Source of the DNA: Reticulitermes speratus
Lineage: Eukaryota; Arthropoda; Insecta; Blattodea; Rhinotermitidae
Direction: 5' to 3'
DNA length: 64,000 nt
NCBI GenBank assembly: GCA_021186555.1
Contig: JAJKFL010000003.1
Location: forward strand, 62,001 to 126,000
Shown: positions 44,150 through 56,289 of the stretch, piece after piece
Layout: every line of letters begins with the position of its first letter
Position numbering within the stretch: the stretch's first letter is position 1
Notes under the pieces: model-generated
What the model saw: the letters and a program-made list of their open reading frames with translations, nothing else
What the model was told of the DNA's origin: nothing
Database searches by the model: none
Translations under genes and position numbers: made by a program

Positions 44150-46005
44150 TTATTTATTCATTCGTTCACTTATTTATGCATTGATTCATTAAAACATCAC
44201 CGATAATATCTTGAGAATCTTGTTAAATAACACCCTTAATAAAGAAAAGCGAGAAAATCATACACACGCAAATCGCGAATTGGTGTGCTCGTTGAAAATT
44301 TGCCAGTCGTGCGGAGAACATGGTTTTGCAGGTGCTGCAATGTCAAATGTCCAGAAGGGGCAGGCGTACGCCATTATAGATCTAACGAGTGCTTTAAGGA
44401 GTGCTAATTTAATGTTAAACTTAATCGCTCATTTCTGAATAGAGAATGGGCTATAATAAATAGCTGAAGGCCTTGGCTTCCATTCTTCCTTTATGGAGTT
44501 TCCATGTAATGTTTCTGTCAAGAATTGCACCAAGATATTTTCCAGGATTTACAAATGGAATGTTAAGTTCATTCGGCGTGAAAAAGATAGAGACACGTAA
44601 GAAAATTAACCTGAATTATATTTGAAGTTTTAGCTGCTACCGCTCGGTGAACACACTCTATCTTCATTATGAAAACTAAATGCTGCACAGCAGGGGTTCT
44701 CAAACTCTGCAATACCGCGAACGTCCAAAATCATAAATGAATTTCCGCCTCGCTTTCCAATGAAGGAAACTAATAAATTCATTGTGGTTATGGTTGGACA
44801 GGAACAAAGTACGCCACGTACTTCAAGAGGATTATAATCGCTTCTTTTTTTATTCTTACAAAACATAGAAATACAGTCTATGGGTAGTATGTAGGAATCT
44901 GAATCTTAAAACTGGTGTTACGTTGCATTGAACTTATTGTAATTATGCAATGTTTTTTGGAGGCCCGAAATAATTTGTTACGTTCTTATTTTAAGATGTT
45001 TTGTCACAGCGAATAGGAATCAAGAAGGTGTGCCACCCTTACCTAGGATATCTGTTTTATTTTTATCAAAGAGCACAAAAGACAGAACGTCTCGAACCCC
45101 CTGTTCTGTGAGTGGTGATGCTGCCAAGAAGTTAGCCCTTTCACAGAGCTTTTCACCTGGCAGGCAGTATACTAAAGTGGTCGTTATGCGGTTATTTCAA
45201 CAACAGTATTACAGCTAAGATATTGTTACACAGAAGCCAAAAACAATGTTAAAAGAGCCGTTGTAATATGCTAATTCGTCCCAGAAACTCTGGATCTCTG
45301 CTGGATAGACCGACAACAAATTATCCTATTGTAAATATCAAGTCAAGCGACTAACATTATGTCTAAAGTGTAACGAAGTACAAATATGCATTTTAAGATC
45401 TGCCTGATAAATGTTGTAGCCTGTGTTTTTGGAGAGTAAGTGGTAAACACTGCAAGCAGTTGTGTCCGGTCTTGTCTCTACTCTAACTAAATTTGTGTAT
45501 TGAGTAGACTTTGAAATCCGTCTGTGTGGCACAGGCCTATTTCTTTTTTTATTTTGTAATATTTGTCAAAAATACAGAAAAGGAAGTTATAAGACGGGGG
45601 TCTATTTCAAGAAAAAATGGGAAATATATATTTTAGTGTATTGCATGATAAAATCTTTTGCATTGTTTGAAATAACGAGGTAAGCATATCTGTGCCACAA
45701 GGTACAATTTGTACAGTCATTACGAAACTTTACTTAAAGAGAAGGTTAGTGTCATTGAAAGGAAGACAAATTAAAGAATCTCTTTGATCACCTACTTGAA
45801 AAAACCCTTCAATCCATGTGTCAGTCTGTGATGTAGTTACTTGTCGTAATTCAGATGCTTTCAAAATACATGCTGATTAACGGGAAATATTCCTGTCGCT
45901 TTGAAACCGTTCACAGATTTTTCTCCAGTCTGTGGCCTTTCGTGAACTCTTCCAATGTTTTCTGCCTTGTCGCAATGGCTAAAAGGGCGCCCTCGACTGC
46001 GGAGA
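44150..46005. other. no gene seen; one possible hAT end
   Basis: CAGGGGTTCTCAAACTCTGC at 44691 resembles the terminal sequence of many hAT elements, but no opposite end or duplication was found. Otherwise AT-rich and featureless. Confidence 0.4.
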
Positions 46006-46009
46006 AAAG

Positions 46010-47260
46010 ATCACACTTCTTCGCTGTAAAGTACTTTCAGAAAGCCAATGAGCGGTTTGTCCAAGTCGTCATTGGCTTTTAAGTATTCTTCTGACCGTGG
46101 TACCAAGGCTTGTTCACAAAGTAGCATAAATCGGTGTCAACAGGCGAATCATGCTTCACGTTGGTTTCCCAAATCGCTTGCCACCTACATGCCACTTAAG
46201 GGGACCAAAAAATGTAAATGTAAATCACTGGGCGCGAGATCGGATCTAGTGTGGATCTTACGACACCAGCTACAAGCCTTAGCGCCTTAACCGTTCAAAA
46301 GGCCGGTTGGCAGTTGAGTGCCTGGAGTTATCGCGCAAAATGATGATGCCTTGGTGCGACAACCAAGGCTTTTTGCGAAAAATGGCCTACCGTAACATGT
46401 CAAGCGTACCAGAATGATGCAGAGCAGTTACAGTGTTACCATGGTGGAGGAAATCCACAAGAACATATCTTAATGGTCCCAAAAGATATTTGCCATGAAC
46501 TACCTTGCTGATGGGCTTGTTTAAACTTATTTTCTAGGAGAGATGATGGGTCTCTTCACGTTGGGCTATTTTTTGATCTCAGGTATTACGTGATTAACTC
46601 ACGTTTCATTCCATGTAACTATGCACTACAGAAACTGCTCTCTTTGATTGGGGTTAAGTGTCAGATAAATGAAAGAGAGAGATCCATAGGACGATCTTTG
46701 TGATCGTCCGTGAGGTTCTTTGGCACCCAGCCTACACACACTTTGTGATCGTCCGTGAGGTTCTTTGGCACCCAGTCTACACACACTTTGTGATCGGGTC
46801 GTCCGTGAGGTTCTTTGGCACCCAGTCTACACACACTTTGTGATCTTTGTGATCGTCCGTGAGGTTCTTTGGCACCCAGTCTACACACACTCATCTCTAC
46901 TCCAAATGGTTATGGCAATTCTCTCTGCACTGCCCAGCGATATGTCTAGATCTCTAGCGATTCCAGTCAGCGAAATGCCTCTGCCTTCCCGCTGTGATGA
47001 GTGCATTTGCACGAGCCACTTTGCCATCCTTGATAGATGTGCTTCGGAGTCCCGGTCGCTACTTGTCGCTAACACCTGTCTTGCCTTTATCCAAAGCCTT
47101 GCACCATGCACCATATTGACAGTGGTTTCCACTACACTACCCATGCTCGTACTCTTCCCCCAAATGCCGATAAAGCTCCATCGTTACGACCTCCGTCACA
47201 CACAAAAATCGAATCACACTGCGTACTTTGAAATTTGAGCACGTGTCCAGGAGGCCTGCC
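46010..47260 (-). pseudogene. old mariner transposase, heavily decayed
   Basis: On the minus strand, in order: 'GISLTGIARDLDISLGSAER' (second helix-turn-helix half, about 46930-46985), the WVP motif 'KVCVDWVPKNLTDDHK' (four times, 46700-46890), 'PEIKK', a 'MANIFWDH'-like stretch (equivalent of the MATVFWD segment), 'LRDNSRHSTANRP' for the second catalytic Asp region (HDNARPH in active copies; only the DN survives), and 'FFGPLKWHVGGKRFGKPT'. Stops and shifts throughout. It is a different, older mariner lineage than the one at 19017. Confidence 0.7.
46700..46890. repeat. about 45-bp tandem repeat, 4 units, inside the mariner fossil
   Basis: The unit reads GATCGTCCGTGAGGTTCTTT followed by GGCACCCAGTCTACACACAC and TTTGT. 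On the minus strand each unit encodes KVCVDWVPKNLTDDH. Spacing varies by a few bases (extra GGTC or CTTTGTGAT), so reading frames are not all kept. It is an expansion of a segment present once in intact mariners. Confidence 0.9.
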
Positions 47261-47533
47261 GTCTTTTTAATCTGTTTATACGGCAATATGGTACATGACG
47301 CCATCTCGTGGCTCTATGAAGACTGCCGACACAGCCATGCTTGCGTGGCCGTTACGCGGCAGCATTGTGCTCTTTCACGTGAGACTCCGTAAATTAACAA
47401 CCTTTTCTTGGAGCAAGTGCCCCATAAGAATCTAACGTCTTCAAGAATTTATCTGCCTTGTGTGGTACTTGGAAGATCATTTTATGTTCACAAGAGCCTG
47501 TTCAGGGCCAGATTAAAGCAGTGCCCACTCATA

Positions 47534-47567
47534 CACACACACGCGCGCGCGCGCACACACACACCAC
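47534..47567. repeat. (CA)n(CG)n(CA)n microsatellite
   Basis: CACACACACG followed by CGCGCGCGCG and CACACACACA, alternating purine-pyrimidine DNA that favours Z-form. Confidence 0.95.
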
Positions 47568-47569
47568 AC

Positions 47570-48064
47570 AAATATAATATTTCTGTAACTCAATTTTGAA
47601 ATCCTCACATCTTCTGAGTGGTCTGTTCCCTGCAGGTCTGTCAATTTCTTACGCTCCCATATGTCTTAAATTCCCCGTCACTCTCATTTTTATTAATTTT
47701 GTCTAAATCAATAATAATAATAATGACTTGAAGGTATATTTACCACCTTTTGCCTTAACATTAAAAATTCCTGTATTTTGCTCACGCAGTGTGCTTATGT
47801 GTTTCGTGTATCTCACAACAAACAGTGATTATTTCCCTAAAGAGCATCAACCGGCTGGTCTTTGTAATGGAGTCGGAATGTGTTTGTTGTAGGTAGAAAA
47901 TTTCATGCCTTAAAATGTTAAGACGCTTGGAGGCGCTACATCGTGTGTGACGTACTTACAGTGTCATTAACATCACGGATTTTACAAACCTATAGGCATA
48001 CATTTTCTAAATGGACTAACTACCCTAATTCCTGAGTCATGCAAATCGTATAGAGCTGCAATGG
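47570..48064. other. no gene seen
   Basis: AT-rich, with a short (AAT)n run near 47710. Nothing else recognised. Confidence 0.45.
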
Positions 48065-48520
48065 AACTGTTTAAGTGCAGGCAGTTTTCTCACACACTTA
48101 CCTGACCGCACGTTAATGTTCAACTGTTTAAGTGCAGGCAGTTTTCTCACACACTTACCTGACCGCACGTTAATGTTCAACTGTTTAAGTGCAGGCAGTT
48201 TTCTCACACACTTACCTGACCGCACGTTAATGTTCAACTGTTTAAGTGCAGGCAGTTTTCTCACACACTTACCTGACCGCACGTTAATGTTCAACTGTTT
48301 AAGTGCAGGCAGTTTTCTCACACACTTACCTGACCGCACGTTAATGTTCAACTGTTTAAGTGCAGGCAGTTTTCTCACACACTTACCTGACCGCACGTTA
48401 ATGTTCAACTGTTTAAGTGCAGGCAGTTTTCTCACACACTTACCTGACCGCACGTTAATGTTCAACTGTTTAAGTGCAGGCAGTTTTCTCACACACTTAC
48501 CTGACCGCACGTTAATTTTC
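48065..48520. repeat. 57-bp tandem array, 8 nearly identical units
   Basis: The unit starts AACTGTTTAAGTGCAGGCAG and ends CCGCACGTTAATGTTC. Eight copies fill exactly 456 bp with only one visible substitution (in the last unit). The period is a multiple of three and stop-free, giving open frames of 161 (minus) and 137 (plus) codons with 19-residue repeats; these are not persuasive genes. The uniformity means recent expansion. Confidence 0.97.
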
Positions 48521-48882
48521 AACTCCTAGCCTACGCGTTAAATCAAAATCAAAACAATTTAAATGTGTCTATTAGACGCACAGTGACAACGTGCCAAGAA
48601 AAAATATTACACTAATTTTTACAATTAGCAGAAGAAAACGAAGAAGCTCATCTGTGTCACGCTGTTTGTATTCCTATGGACATGTCTACGTGGTAAGACT
48701 ACAGAGTTGTAAATTTATTCGTTTATTCACTGACAAAATAACTTTGCATCGGGAACATTTATCCACATTATTTCTCTGCAGAAGCGTTGGTGTATTTTTA
48801 GAAAAGAGCGGCAATTGCCTGCTGGCATAGACACGATTTTAATGGATGTGCGAGATTTCAGGCTTCCGCCGCGGTGTAGTTG

Positions 48883-49085
48883 AGGCCTTCGCTCTTCTGG
48901 AATGTTACGCAGCCTATGTAGGAAATTGTTCGTTGACGTTTCGGAACAGCCGATATGTCCTATCTTCAAGGGTCAAACATTGTTCTTAGACTACTTGACC
49001 CTTGAAGATGGAACCGAAAGGATGTCCCGAAACGTCGCCAAACAACTACCAACATAAGCAGTGTCACATCCCAGAAGAGCAAAGG
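48883..49085. repeat. palindromic element, about 200 bp
   Basis: Left arm GCTCTTCTGGAATGTTACGC.. with 'GTTGACGTTTCGGAACA' and 'ATCTTCAAGGGTCAA' is mirrored by right arm 'TTGACCCTTGAAGATGG' , 'GTCCCGAAACGTCGCC' ..GTGTCACATCCCAGAAGAGC. Both arms have (C)TTGAAGAT.G then CCGAAACGTC, a degenerate form of the CTGANGA..GAAAC pattern. The solo sequence at 49215-49285 is a relative. Confidence 0.7.
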
Positions 49086-49789
49086 TTTTAATGGGTGTAT
49101 TGTGATGCCGAGTAATCTGTTAGGCGTACAGAAACAAAGTGTTACCTTCTGTGTTTTGCAAACTTGTAGTGTAGTATTACGATAATAAATTTTCAGGCGT
49201 TTAAACATTATGTTGTGGTCTCCTGGGTTATGACACCTTGTTGTCTGGCAACAACGTTTCAGAGGACGTACTGTCTCCATCTTCACAAAAGTTCCTTCCA
49301 AACCCACGTAACAGACTGCAACATTCAATCGTTACGCGGAAGGTTACAATATGATTTGCAGTCCCCTCCCACCCTCAATTTATGAATACCTGTCGATAGG
49401 TTATTGATGGACAAATCAAATGAATGTGTTTCATTTGATTTGAAGCACTTACGTATCAATCTAACCAATACGTATGATGATAAATATAACGAGTTTACGA
49501 TAATGCTTTGGCTTTAAAACTAACTACTATTGTCGTGCTTTGTTGCAGGCACCTCGAAATGATTTATATTGCCTGTCTCTTTAGGCTGAGGCTAGCTATT
49601 AGTGTCTGTGCGTCAGTCTGTCCACCTAAAGAACTACAGAAGTACACCAGTCACTCCCAGTACACAGTGGTCTTTCATAGTGTACAGTGTTTGACGATAT
49701 ACTGACTTACCACTCGACTAAACTCGAAGAGAATTTACTATTTCGAGATGTTTGGATGCACAAGACTTTAATAACAATTGTTTTTTTCA

Positions 49790-50035
49790 TGGGCCGACAG
49801 CCCCTAGTGGGCCAGGGCCTCCTTATTTTCGAGGCTTCGCGATCACACACTTTTTAGACACACCACGTTCGGTAGGACTCCTCTGGACGAGGGATCAGCC
49901 CGTCGCAGAGACCTCTACCTAACAACACACAAAAGAGACAGATATACACGCCCACGGCGAGTTTCGAACCCGCAATCCCAGCATGCGAGCGGCCGCAGAC
50001 TTACGCCTTAGACCGCGCGGCCACTGGGATCGGCT
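49790..50035 (-). mobile_element. tRNA-derived SINE, family D
   Basis: Minus-strand head 'CCAGTGGCCGCGCGGTCTAA' with 'GCGGCCGCTCGCATGCTGGG' and B box 'GCGGGTTCGAAACTC', then 'GCGACGGGCTGATCCCTCG' and 'CAGAGGAGTCCTACCGAACG'. Collinear with 14185-14455. Confidence 0.8.
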
Positions 50036-50204
50036 TTAATAAAAATCCTGTATTATAATAATTTTAACATAATTTTAACATAACTTTAACATTTCCAACA
50101 TTAAGCTTATATATTGCTGTTGTAATGGTATACTGATGTGCATTTTACCATTTACAACTGAAAAGGCTATGTGCTAATGCTGCATATGTATTTTAGTATA
50201 TAAT

Positions 50205-50270
50205 GATGCTCACTGAAGATTGCTATAAAGAAGAGCCGAAACATGCAGGAGTGGTTAGTGCAGTTTTTGG
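50205..50270 (+). repeat. solo arm with CTGAAGA..GAAACATGC
   Basis: CTGAAGA (50213-50219 region), a short GCT/AGC hairpin and CCGAAACATGCAGGAGTGG follow the hammerhead-like pattern of the palindromic elements. No inverted partner is visible. Confidence 0.35.
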
Positions 50271-50279
50271 TAATTTACT

Positions 50280-50803
50280 TATTTATGTTTTCATTATTCG
50301 TTTTACATACATTGATTTCACTGAAAGCCTCGATGAGGCAATGGACTGTGAAGATAGATTAACCTCAGACTTTATCTAGCCATCGGGCAATTCGGCATTA
50401 AAACATTTTGAACAATCTTGTAAAGATGTTTCAAGACTTGTAAGAACTCGCACATTAGACGCCATACAACGGAAATAAGCTCTGTCCTTCAACGTGGCAG
50501 ATTATAAACGATGTGTTTAAAATAAACTAAACATAAATCCAAACAAATGGTTTATATAGTTTATAACTTTAATACGTGTAGAAGTCACAACTATTTGCAG
50601 TTGTTACTGCGGACAGAAGTGGTCGGAGCGTGCAACTGAGCGCTCGGCTTCTCGGGTTAAGAATGTTTACTCCAGTTTGTGTTCGTGTTCACCTCCAACA
50701 CGGCCATGGTTTAAAGCCTTCTCTTATTTGTTTAATTTCAAACGATGCAACGGCGAGTGAAAGAAACCGTGCAGCGTTTGGTGCTGTGTATAAATAGCTA
50801 CGG
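50280..50803. other. no gene seen
   Basis: No recognised repeat or exon. Confidence 0.4.
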
Positions 50804-50926
50804 TATCGGCTGGAGCAACAGCCGTCACTGTGTTCTGTTGTTTGCCTAACCCTTACAGCATATCGGCTGGAGCAACGGCCGTCACTGTGTTCTGTTGTTT
50901 GCTCAGCCCTTACAGCATATCGCCTG
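50804..50926. repeat. 57-bp tandem duplication, about 2.1 copies
   Basis: TATCGGCTGGAGCAAC.GCCG starts at 50804 and 50861, and TATCGCCTGC starts a third copy that breaks off. Differences are few (AGC/GGC, CTAA/TCAG). Confidence 0.9.
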
Positions 50927-51805
50927 CTAACAGCACCCACTTCCCCCCGCACATTCTATTTATGTTATTCATATGTTTCTGACACTAAGCAGCAATAATT
51001 TTCCGAAATATCAACTGGCTGGTATTTATAATGCAGTCTGAAAATTCAAGTCTTCTGCTATATGATGCCGTGTAGATTGGCAGTCACTGACGTTTTGGAG
51101 GGGTTCGCTGCCTCCGTGTTCAAGTTTGTGCAGTTAAAGAAGTCTCTCACCGAACTGGCTGTGTTGCTTGAGAGTTATGAACAGTATCTTCATTGTGCTG
51201 TCCTTCCTGAAAAGTAAAACTGTACGCTTTTGAAAACACCATGCAGTTACTGCCCAATTTAAAATTCTGAACTATTCGACCAATTTTCACGAAGCTTAGA
51301 ACGAACATTATGCTATGGAAAACAACTCAAAGCCATATATTTTAATTTACTACAATCAAAAATAAGAACATTACAGTGAAAAGCACATTTGTTAGATGTA
51401 AGCAACACTAGCCACACTTACTTCTATGTCCTGAAATTGTGTATGGTCAAAGGTCTTGGAAAAATAAGATGGTAGTTTAATATTCTTGTAGATTTTGAAA
51501 TAACATAATGGCTTTAGGCATGTAAAGCCTGATGCGGAAATAGATCATAAACATACCTACATATTGTTTTATTTCCTTGATCAAAGACGTGCTTTTTTAC
51601 ATTATAAAATTCCTGAAGTCGTAGCGCGTCTTACGTTTGATGGCGTCTAAGGATCGATGTTGAATTTTTCGTCATATTTTTACCAGTAGGTATATTTTAA
51701 TAAAATGAAGCAAAGTAAGTCTTCGTATATATGACATCATTCATGGGACATTAAACACAAATACAGTAATAAAGGAGATTCCTGAAGTATTTCTATGCAG
51801 TTCTG

Positions 51806-52132
51806 TTGTTTAAAATGTCGATAGGTGTAAAAATGTATAAATCGTTGGAGAGAGGCGTAGAGGTTGGAAGTATCAAGTACCATAATTTGGTTATTAACCA
51901 GTACTCTGCGATGAAACGAGATGGTCAGTGTTCACTGTTAAACCTGCGGTCATTGTTGCGCCTTTCTTACAACCAGCACTTAAGAGAGGAGTTGGAGTCG
52001 GTTTCTTCGATATTATTGAATATTCTGTTGTTGTTCAAGAAATGGTACATTACAAAAGAAATTGATGACACAGAGGATGATATTTCATGGGACAATTCTG
52101 ATCTTGCTCCCTTGATTTACGAAATGACTTAG
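51806..52132 (+). CDS. unidentified ORF, 108 codons, weak candidate
   Basis: An open frame ending at a TAG, with mixed hydrophobic/charged composition and an acidic C-terminal stretch (KEIDDTEDDISWDNSDLAP). A potential splice acceptor TTTCTATGCAG lies just upstream (51789-51799). It is not repetitive and overlaps no known element. No domain recognised, and no polyadenylation signal or donor supports it. It may be chance, or a remnant of an unrecognised element. Confidence 0.2.
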   Translation: MFKMSIGVKMYKSLERGVEVGSIKYHNLVINQYSAMKRDGQCSLLNLRSLLRLSYNQHLREELESVSSILLNILLLFKKWYITKEIDDTEDDISWDNSDLAPLIYEMT

Positions 52133-52139
52133 AATAATC

Positions 52140-53345
52140 TGTAAATAGGAATAATGAGACTGAACACACAAGCGACGAAGACAGGCAAGAGATAAATATA
52201 TTTAATATAAAGTTTCAGTTTTTATTGATTTTTTAATACATAAAGTTATATGATTGAATATGGACAATTAATATTGTGGTATACACATTTTGTTTCCCCT
52301 GAAGTTACGTCTTATAAGCGTTAGCATCTTTTTTTTCTGAAAATCTGTTACTAATGAATGGTGCGTCATAAAATCAATGACGTGTTACTCGTATAATCGA
52401 AGAAATAAGGTATACATACAGCACTGTTACCATCATGGGGATGATACGAATATTTGAGTTTTATCTGACAATTTTAAATTAAACAGGATCTCTACTTAAA
52501 TAACAAGTAGGGGAGAGTTGCCTACATATTGCTTCATTTGTAATGATATTCAAAATAATTCGAACTATCACCTGGTTGCTCCATTCCCTACCAATTACCA
52601 TTCAAAAGCTGCACTAGGTACGGTCCAGTGCTCAAGTGAATATTGTCGTGTACTGAGTGAAAATAACAAATCAGGCACTGTGATGTCGTTTTTGGCCCCT
52701 TCGATAAGGGCATTAATTATTTATAAGGAAAAATATGTTTCACAACTTACAGCAGTCAAGAACTACATGTAATTACTCGTACGTACACTTGCATATATTA
52801 ATATTTATTGTTGGACAAATAAGTTTAAGTTAGGGGCTAGTATTACTGAAGAAAGGGGGTTTACTCAGTTGTCAGTGGGGAGAAGCGTGTTAATAAAATT
52901 CTTGTAGCTTGTATCAGTTCATTAGGGACTTTCTTCACCCCAGTCATACTTCGTAAGTGGGACAGAATAGCCCCTCATTTGATGAACAATTCTGCTACTG
53001 GAAGCATCCTAGAGGCATCACAGACTGGGTACGGTTGTATGAATAGAGACCTGTTTGTCGCCTAGATGAAACATTTCATTAGCACGTTGTACTGCTTGTC
53101 CTTATGGACACAAATACCCCCAAAAATCTTGCCTTATATTTGGCTAGTCGTAATGGTGTAATACGTTAACATAAACGCGCGCAGCACTGTAATTAGGGTG
53201 TGCACCTAGGGAATTTTATTTATTTTTTTTTATTTTAGAGGCGAAAATTTACTGAATACTCAGTCATAAAGACATCCTTTCATTCATAAACAAACTAAAA
53301 AGCAGCTAATTCTTTTTTTAAATTAGGACCTAAACCTTTGCTTAG
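52140..53345. other. no gene seen
   Basis: AT-rich. An 84-codon frame at 52518-52772 opens on a non-ATG codon and has a single CxxC; it is not supported further. Confidence 0.4.
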
Positions 53346-53615
53346 GCCGTGCCATGGCTCAGGCGGTTAGTCACCGGCCTCTCACCGCGGAGGCCCGGGT
53401 CGGTCCATGTGGGATTTTGATGGACAAAGCAGTACTAGGACAGGTTTTTCTCCGAGTACTTCGGTTTTACCTGTCAATTTCATTCCACCGGTGCTCCATT
53501 AAAATAAAAAAACAAAAAAACTCGTCATTTTCATCATCTTCATCACAGGGTTGCACAATAAGCTTTCAGGCTGCGGTGCGTCAGTAGCATCTGCTGCGGG
53601 GCCCTTCAATAAAAG
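53346..53615 (+). mobile_element. tRNA-derived SINE, family A, fullest copy
   Basis: The head GCCGTGCCATGGCTCAGGCG + GTTAG has a good A box, followed by 'CCGGCCTCTCACCGCGGAGG', a decayed B box, 'TGATGGACAAAGCAGTACTA', 'GGACAGGTTTTTCTCCGAGT', 'CAATTTCATTCCACCGGTGC', and the 3' body 'GGCTGCGGTGCGTCAGTAGC', 'GCTGCGGGGCCCTTCAATAA'. It ends in an A-rich tail. Confidence 0.85.
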
Positions 53616-53804
53616 AAACCTTTACTTAACAATACAAACTTAAAGAATGAGGCACAAAATACCAAATTTTGAGACATTAGATTGTGCCTGGGCACACCCA
53701 GCACACCCGTACTCACGCCTATCTTCCTTTACGAGTCAGATTACAGCCATTGGATATGTCAATGTATGGCCCAGTGGGAGAATCTTACGTTCAAAAAGTT
53801 GAGA

Positions 53805-54022
53805 GATGACTTAGATCACACCCAGGACCAATTGTGACTTAGTTGACTTAGATCACACCCAGGGCGAGTTGTGACTTAGATGACTTAGATCACACCCAGG
53901 GCGAGTTGTGACTTAGATGACTTAGATCACACCCAGAACGAGTTGTGACTTAGATGACTTAGATCACATCCAGGAAGAGTTGTGACTTAGATGACTTAGA
54001 TCACACCCAGGACGAGTTGTGA
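53805..54022. repeat. 37-bp tandem array, about 6 units
   Basis: The unit reads GATCACACCCAGGACGAGTT followed by GTGACTTAGATGACTTA. The first unit is the most diverged. Single-base variation between units. Confidence 0.95.
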
Positions 54023-54029
54023 CCCAAAG

Positions 54030-54856
54030 CAATTTGTCCGAATTACTGGAAGAAACAAGCGGAAGGGCAGGAACTGTGAGAAACCTCTTGGAAAAATTTA
54101 GGGCAAATCGATTTTGGTCAGTAGGGGAGACGGCGGAAGGGAATCCACCAGGTGGCACGAACCAGCCCTTTATTATGAAAGCCGATGGGTTTAAAATTGT
54201 TTGAAAGGTGTTTGCCCTCTAAGTTTCCGAGGTATTGGCAACCCTGCTGGCGGTAATCGCCATTCACTTCATGCACTATTTCAACCGACATTGCTGCATT
54301 TCTTGTTGTTTTTGCTAAAGTGATTAGTTACTAAACATACAGTACATATGTCTAAGCATTATTTGCTCATTTTGCACGGGTTTAAACATTTCAATACACA
54401 CAAAGTTTCAATGCAGTGTAATAGATTACCTCAGTGCTGTTTCTCATTGACACATGTTAGTTTGTATGGAAAAGTGTCAGATCATGCATATTATTTATTA
54501 TTATTAATAATATTATTTATTTAAACTGGGTTGTAGATGTCCCGAAGTAGAAAACGTATTGCTGAGAAGGCTGAATGGTTTACACAAAATTTGTATAATT
54601 TAGTAATTATTCTCACTCGTTCATTTTTTTAAAATGCGACAAAACTTTTAACGAAAGTGTTTATTTATTTATGTTTTAAACGAACTCGGAATAAGTGGTT
54701 CTCATTTCCCCATATGCGGAGGAATAGTCGCAGATGCAGCTCTTTTTTAAATGTATGTGCCATACCCTATCGCCTTATGAGAAAAATCAGTGTTTAATAG
54801 ATATTTTGATCTATTAGTTTTTACAAGAAGACAAGCAATATACTATAAACGGAACA
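54030..54856. other. no gene seen
   Basis: Short frames on both strands at 53964-54204 overlap the array edge; otherwise AT-rich and featureless. Confidence 0.4.
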
Positions 54857-55308
54857 TTGAGGCGCTTTCCATTGTTGCCGTGGAAAAGCAGTGTGTTACA
54901 TATTCTAAGCGTGTGTCTGTAGCCTTAGTTATCCAGCATGCAAAGCGCGTGCGACGTATTATATTGTCATCTGTGGCCTGTCTGACTCTACCATATTTTT
55001 CCACGTTACCTCAAAAAGGGCAGAGTTTTCAGGAAAAAATGATTGAAAATAAAATGTGTCTTGATTTTCTGTACAAATTTATTCTGAAATATTTCTCATT
55101 CTAAGAAAAACTCAGCGTGATAGTATCATAAATGTACACAGGTCTTCATGTAAAGTACCTGTTATTCTTGTCATATTTTAATGAAAATTGAATTTTTCCG
55201 ACAGATTTTCGAAAAATTCTCAAAAATCAAATTCACGAAAATTCTTCCAGTGGGAGCCGGGTTGTTCGGTGCGGACACGACGGACGGACAAATGGACAGG
55301 GCGACATA
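54857..55308 (+). repeat. dispersed repeat D, long copy
   Basis: Begins GAGGCGCTTTCCATTGTTGC, runs through 'CCGTGGAAAAGCAGTGTGTT', 'GTGTCTGTAGCCTTAGTTAT', 'GGTCTTCATGTAAAGTACCT', 'AGTGGGAGCCGGGTTGTTC' and 'GACGGACGGACAAATGGACA'. Collinear with 21246-21705. The C-terminal parts of its 104-codon plus frame and of the 21276 frame diverge through frameshifts. Confidence 0.7.
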
Positions 55309-55309
55309 G

Positions 55310-56285
55310 ATATATATCCCGATGAAGAAGACGTCACAGAAGGTGATTCAGAAATATCTACAGGTAAAGAAACTGATTTGCTCGGCTTAACCGACGTAAC
55401 TCTTCTGTGCTAACATCCCTTATAAAAGAAAGACACCATTTCCCTAGAGGCAGAAGTATTATCGAAAGACAAAAAAGAACAGCTCAGAGTTCCATTATTG
55501 TAAACAATAGCCCACATAAGAAAGAAACTCAAGAATGCTAAAGGAAAAGAAACTGACCAAACAAGCAGTCGCATTTGCCAACAAATCTGCTCCCCCCCAC
55601 CCCCCACCCCCCAAAAGCGAATAAAATGCACACGGTTACGCAATGCAACGAGCTGAAGTAGGCAGCCCGATATATTAGTCGAGATGTAGCAAGAAAATTG
55701 GTATTGTTTCATTTGTGAAGAAAAATGTGCTCAAGATAAGACGTACTGGACTGCAAGTAAAGTAACATTTACACTACCGATATATCGGACGAGTTGAGGA
55801 ATTTTTGGCAGTCAGCGTACAGTTTGCGAATTACCCTCGATTTTTGGTGTACAATTTGCTGATATATCTGCGATAAGATATGGGAGTGTACGATTTGATA
55901 AGTTATCAGTAAAGTCTAGGAGATATTTGGTCTATATCGCCAACAAAACCATTGAATTAAGCAGAGTTTCCGACTAATTTTGTGTTTGTGATATAATGTA
56001 TCTGACTAAGTCTGCTGTGGGTGGATTGACAAAGGCAGTCGACCACCTCGCACATGTACACAGTAGCATATCGTCTGTGATTACGTGTTCAGCTGTCACT
56101 ATTTAGTTGTATTTGCCGCGGTATACGTACATTGCGAATGTGGATTTTAATGCAGCATAATAGAACCCACTGGATGATTCGTACAGCGACACAAATGAGA
56201 AAAAGTACTAACTCAGTATGACTGCTGAAACTCTTAACGCTGAAGCATCGGAAGTAGAAACAGAATTCAGGCCTTAAGGATTCAG
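55310..56285. other. no gene seen
   Basis: A C-rich tract (CCCCCCCACCCCCCACCCCC) lies near 55591-55611. No exon recognised. Confidence 0.4.
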
Positions 56286-56289
56286 CGTA

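Noticed and set aside
48037..48529. 161- and 137-codon frames with 19-residue repeats
   Set aside because: The 57-bp array translated on both strands; same argument.
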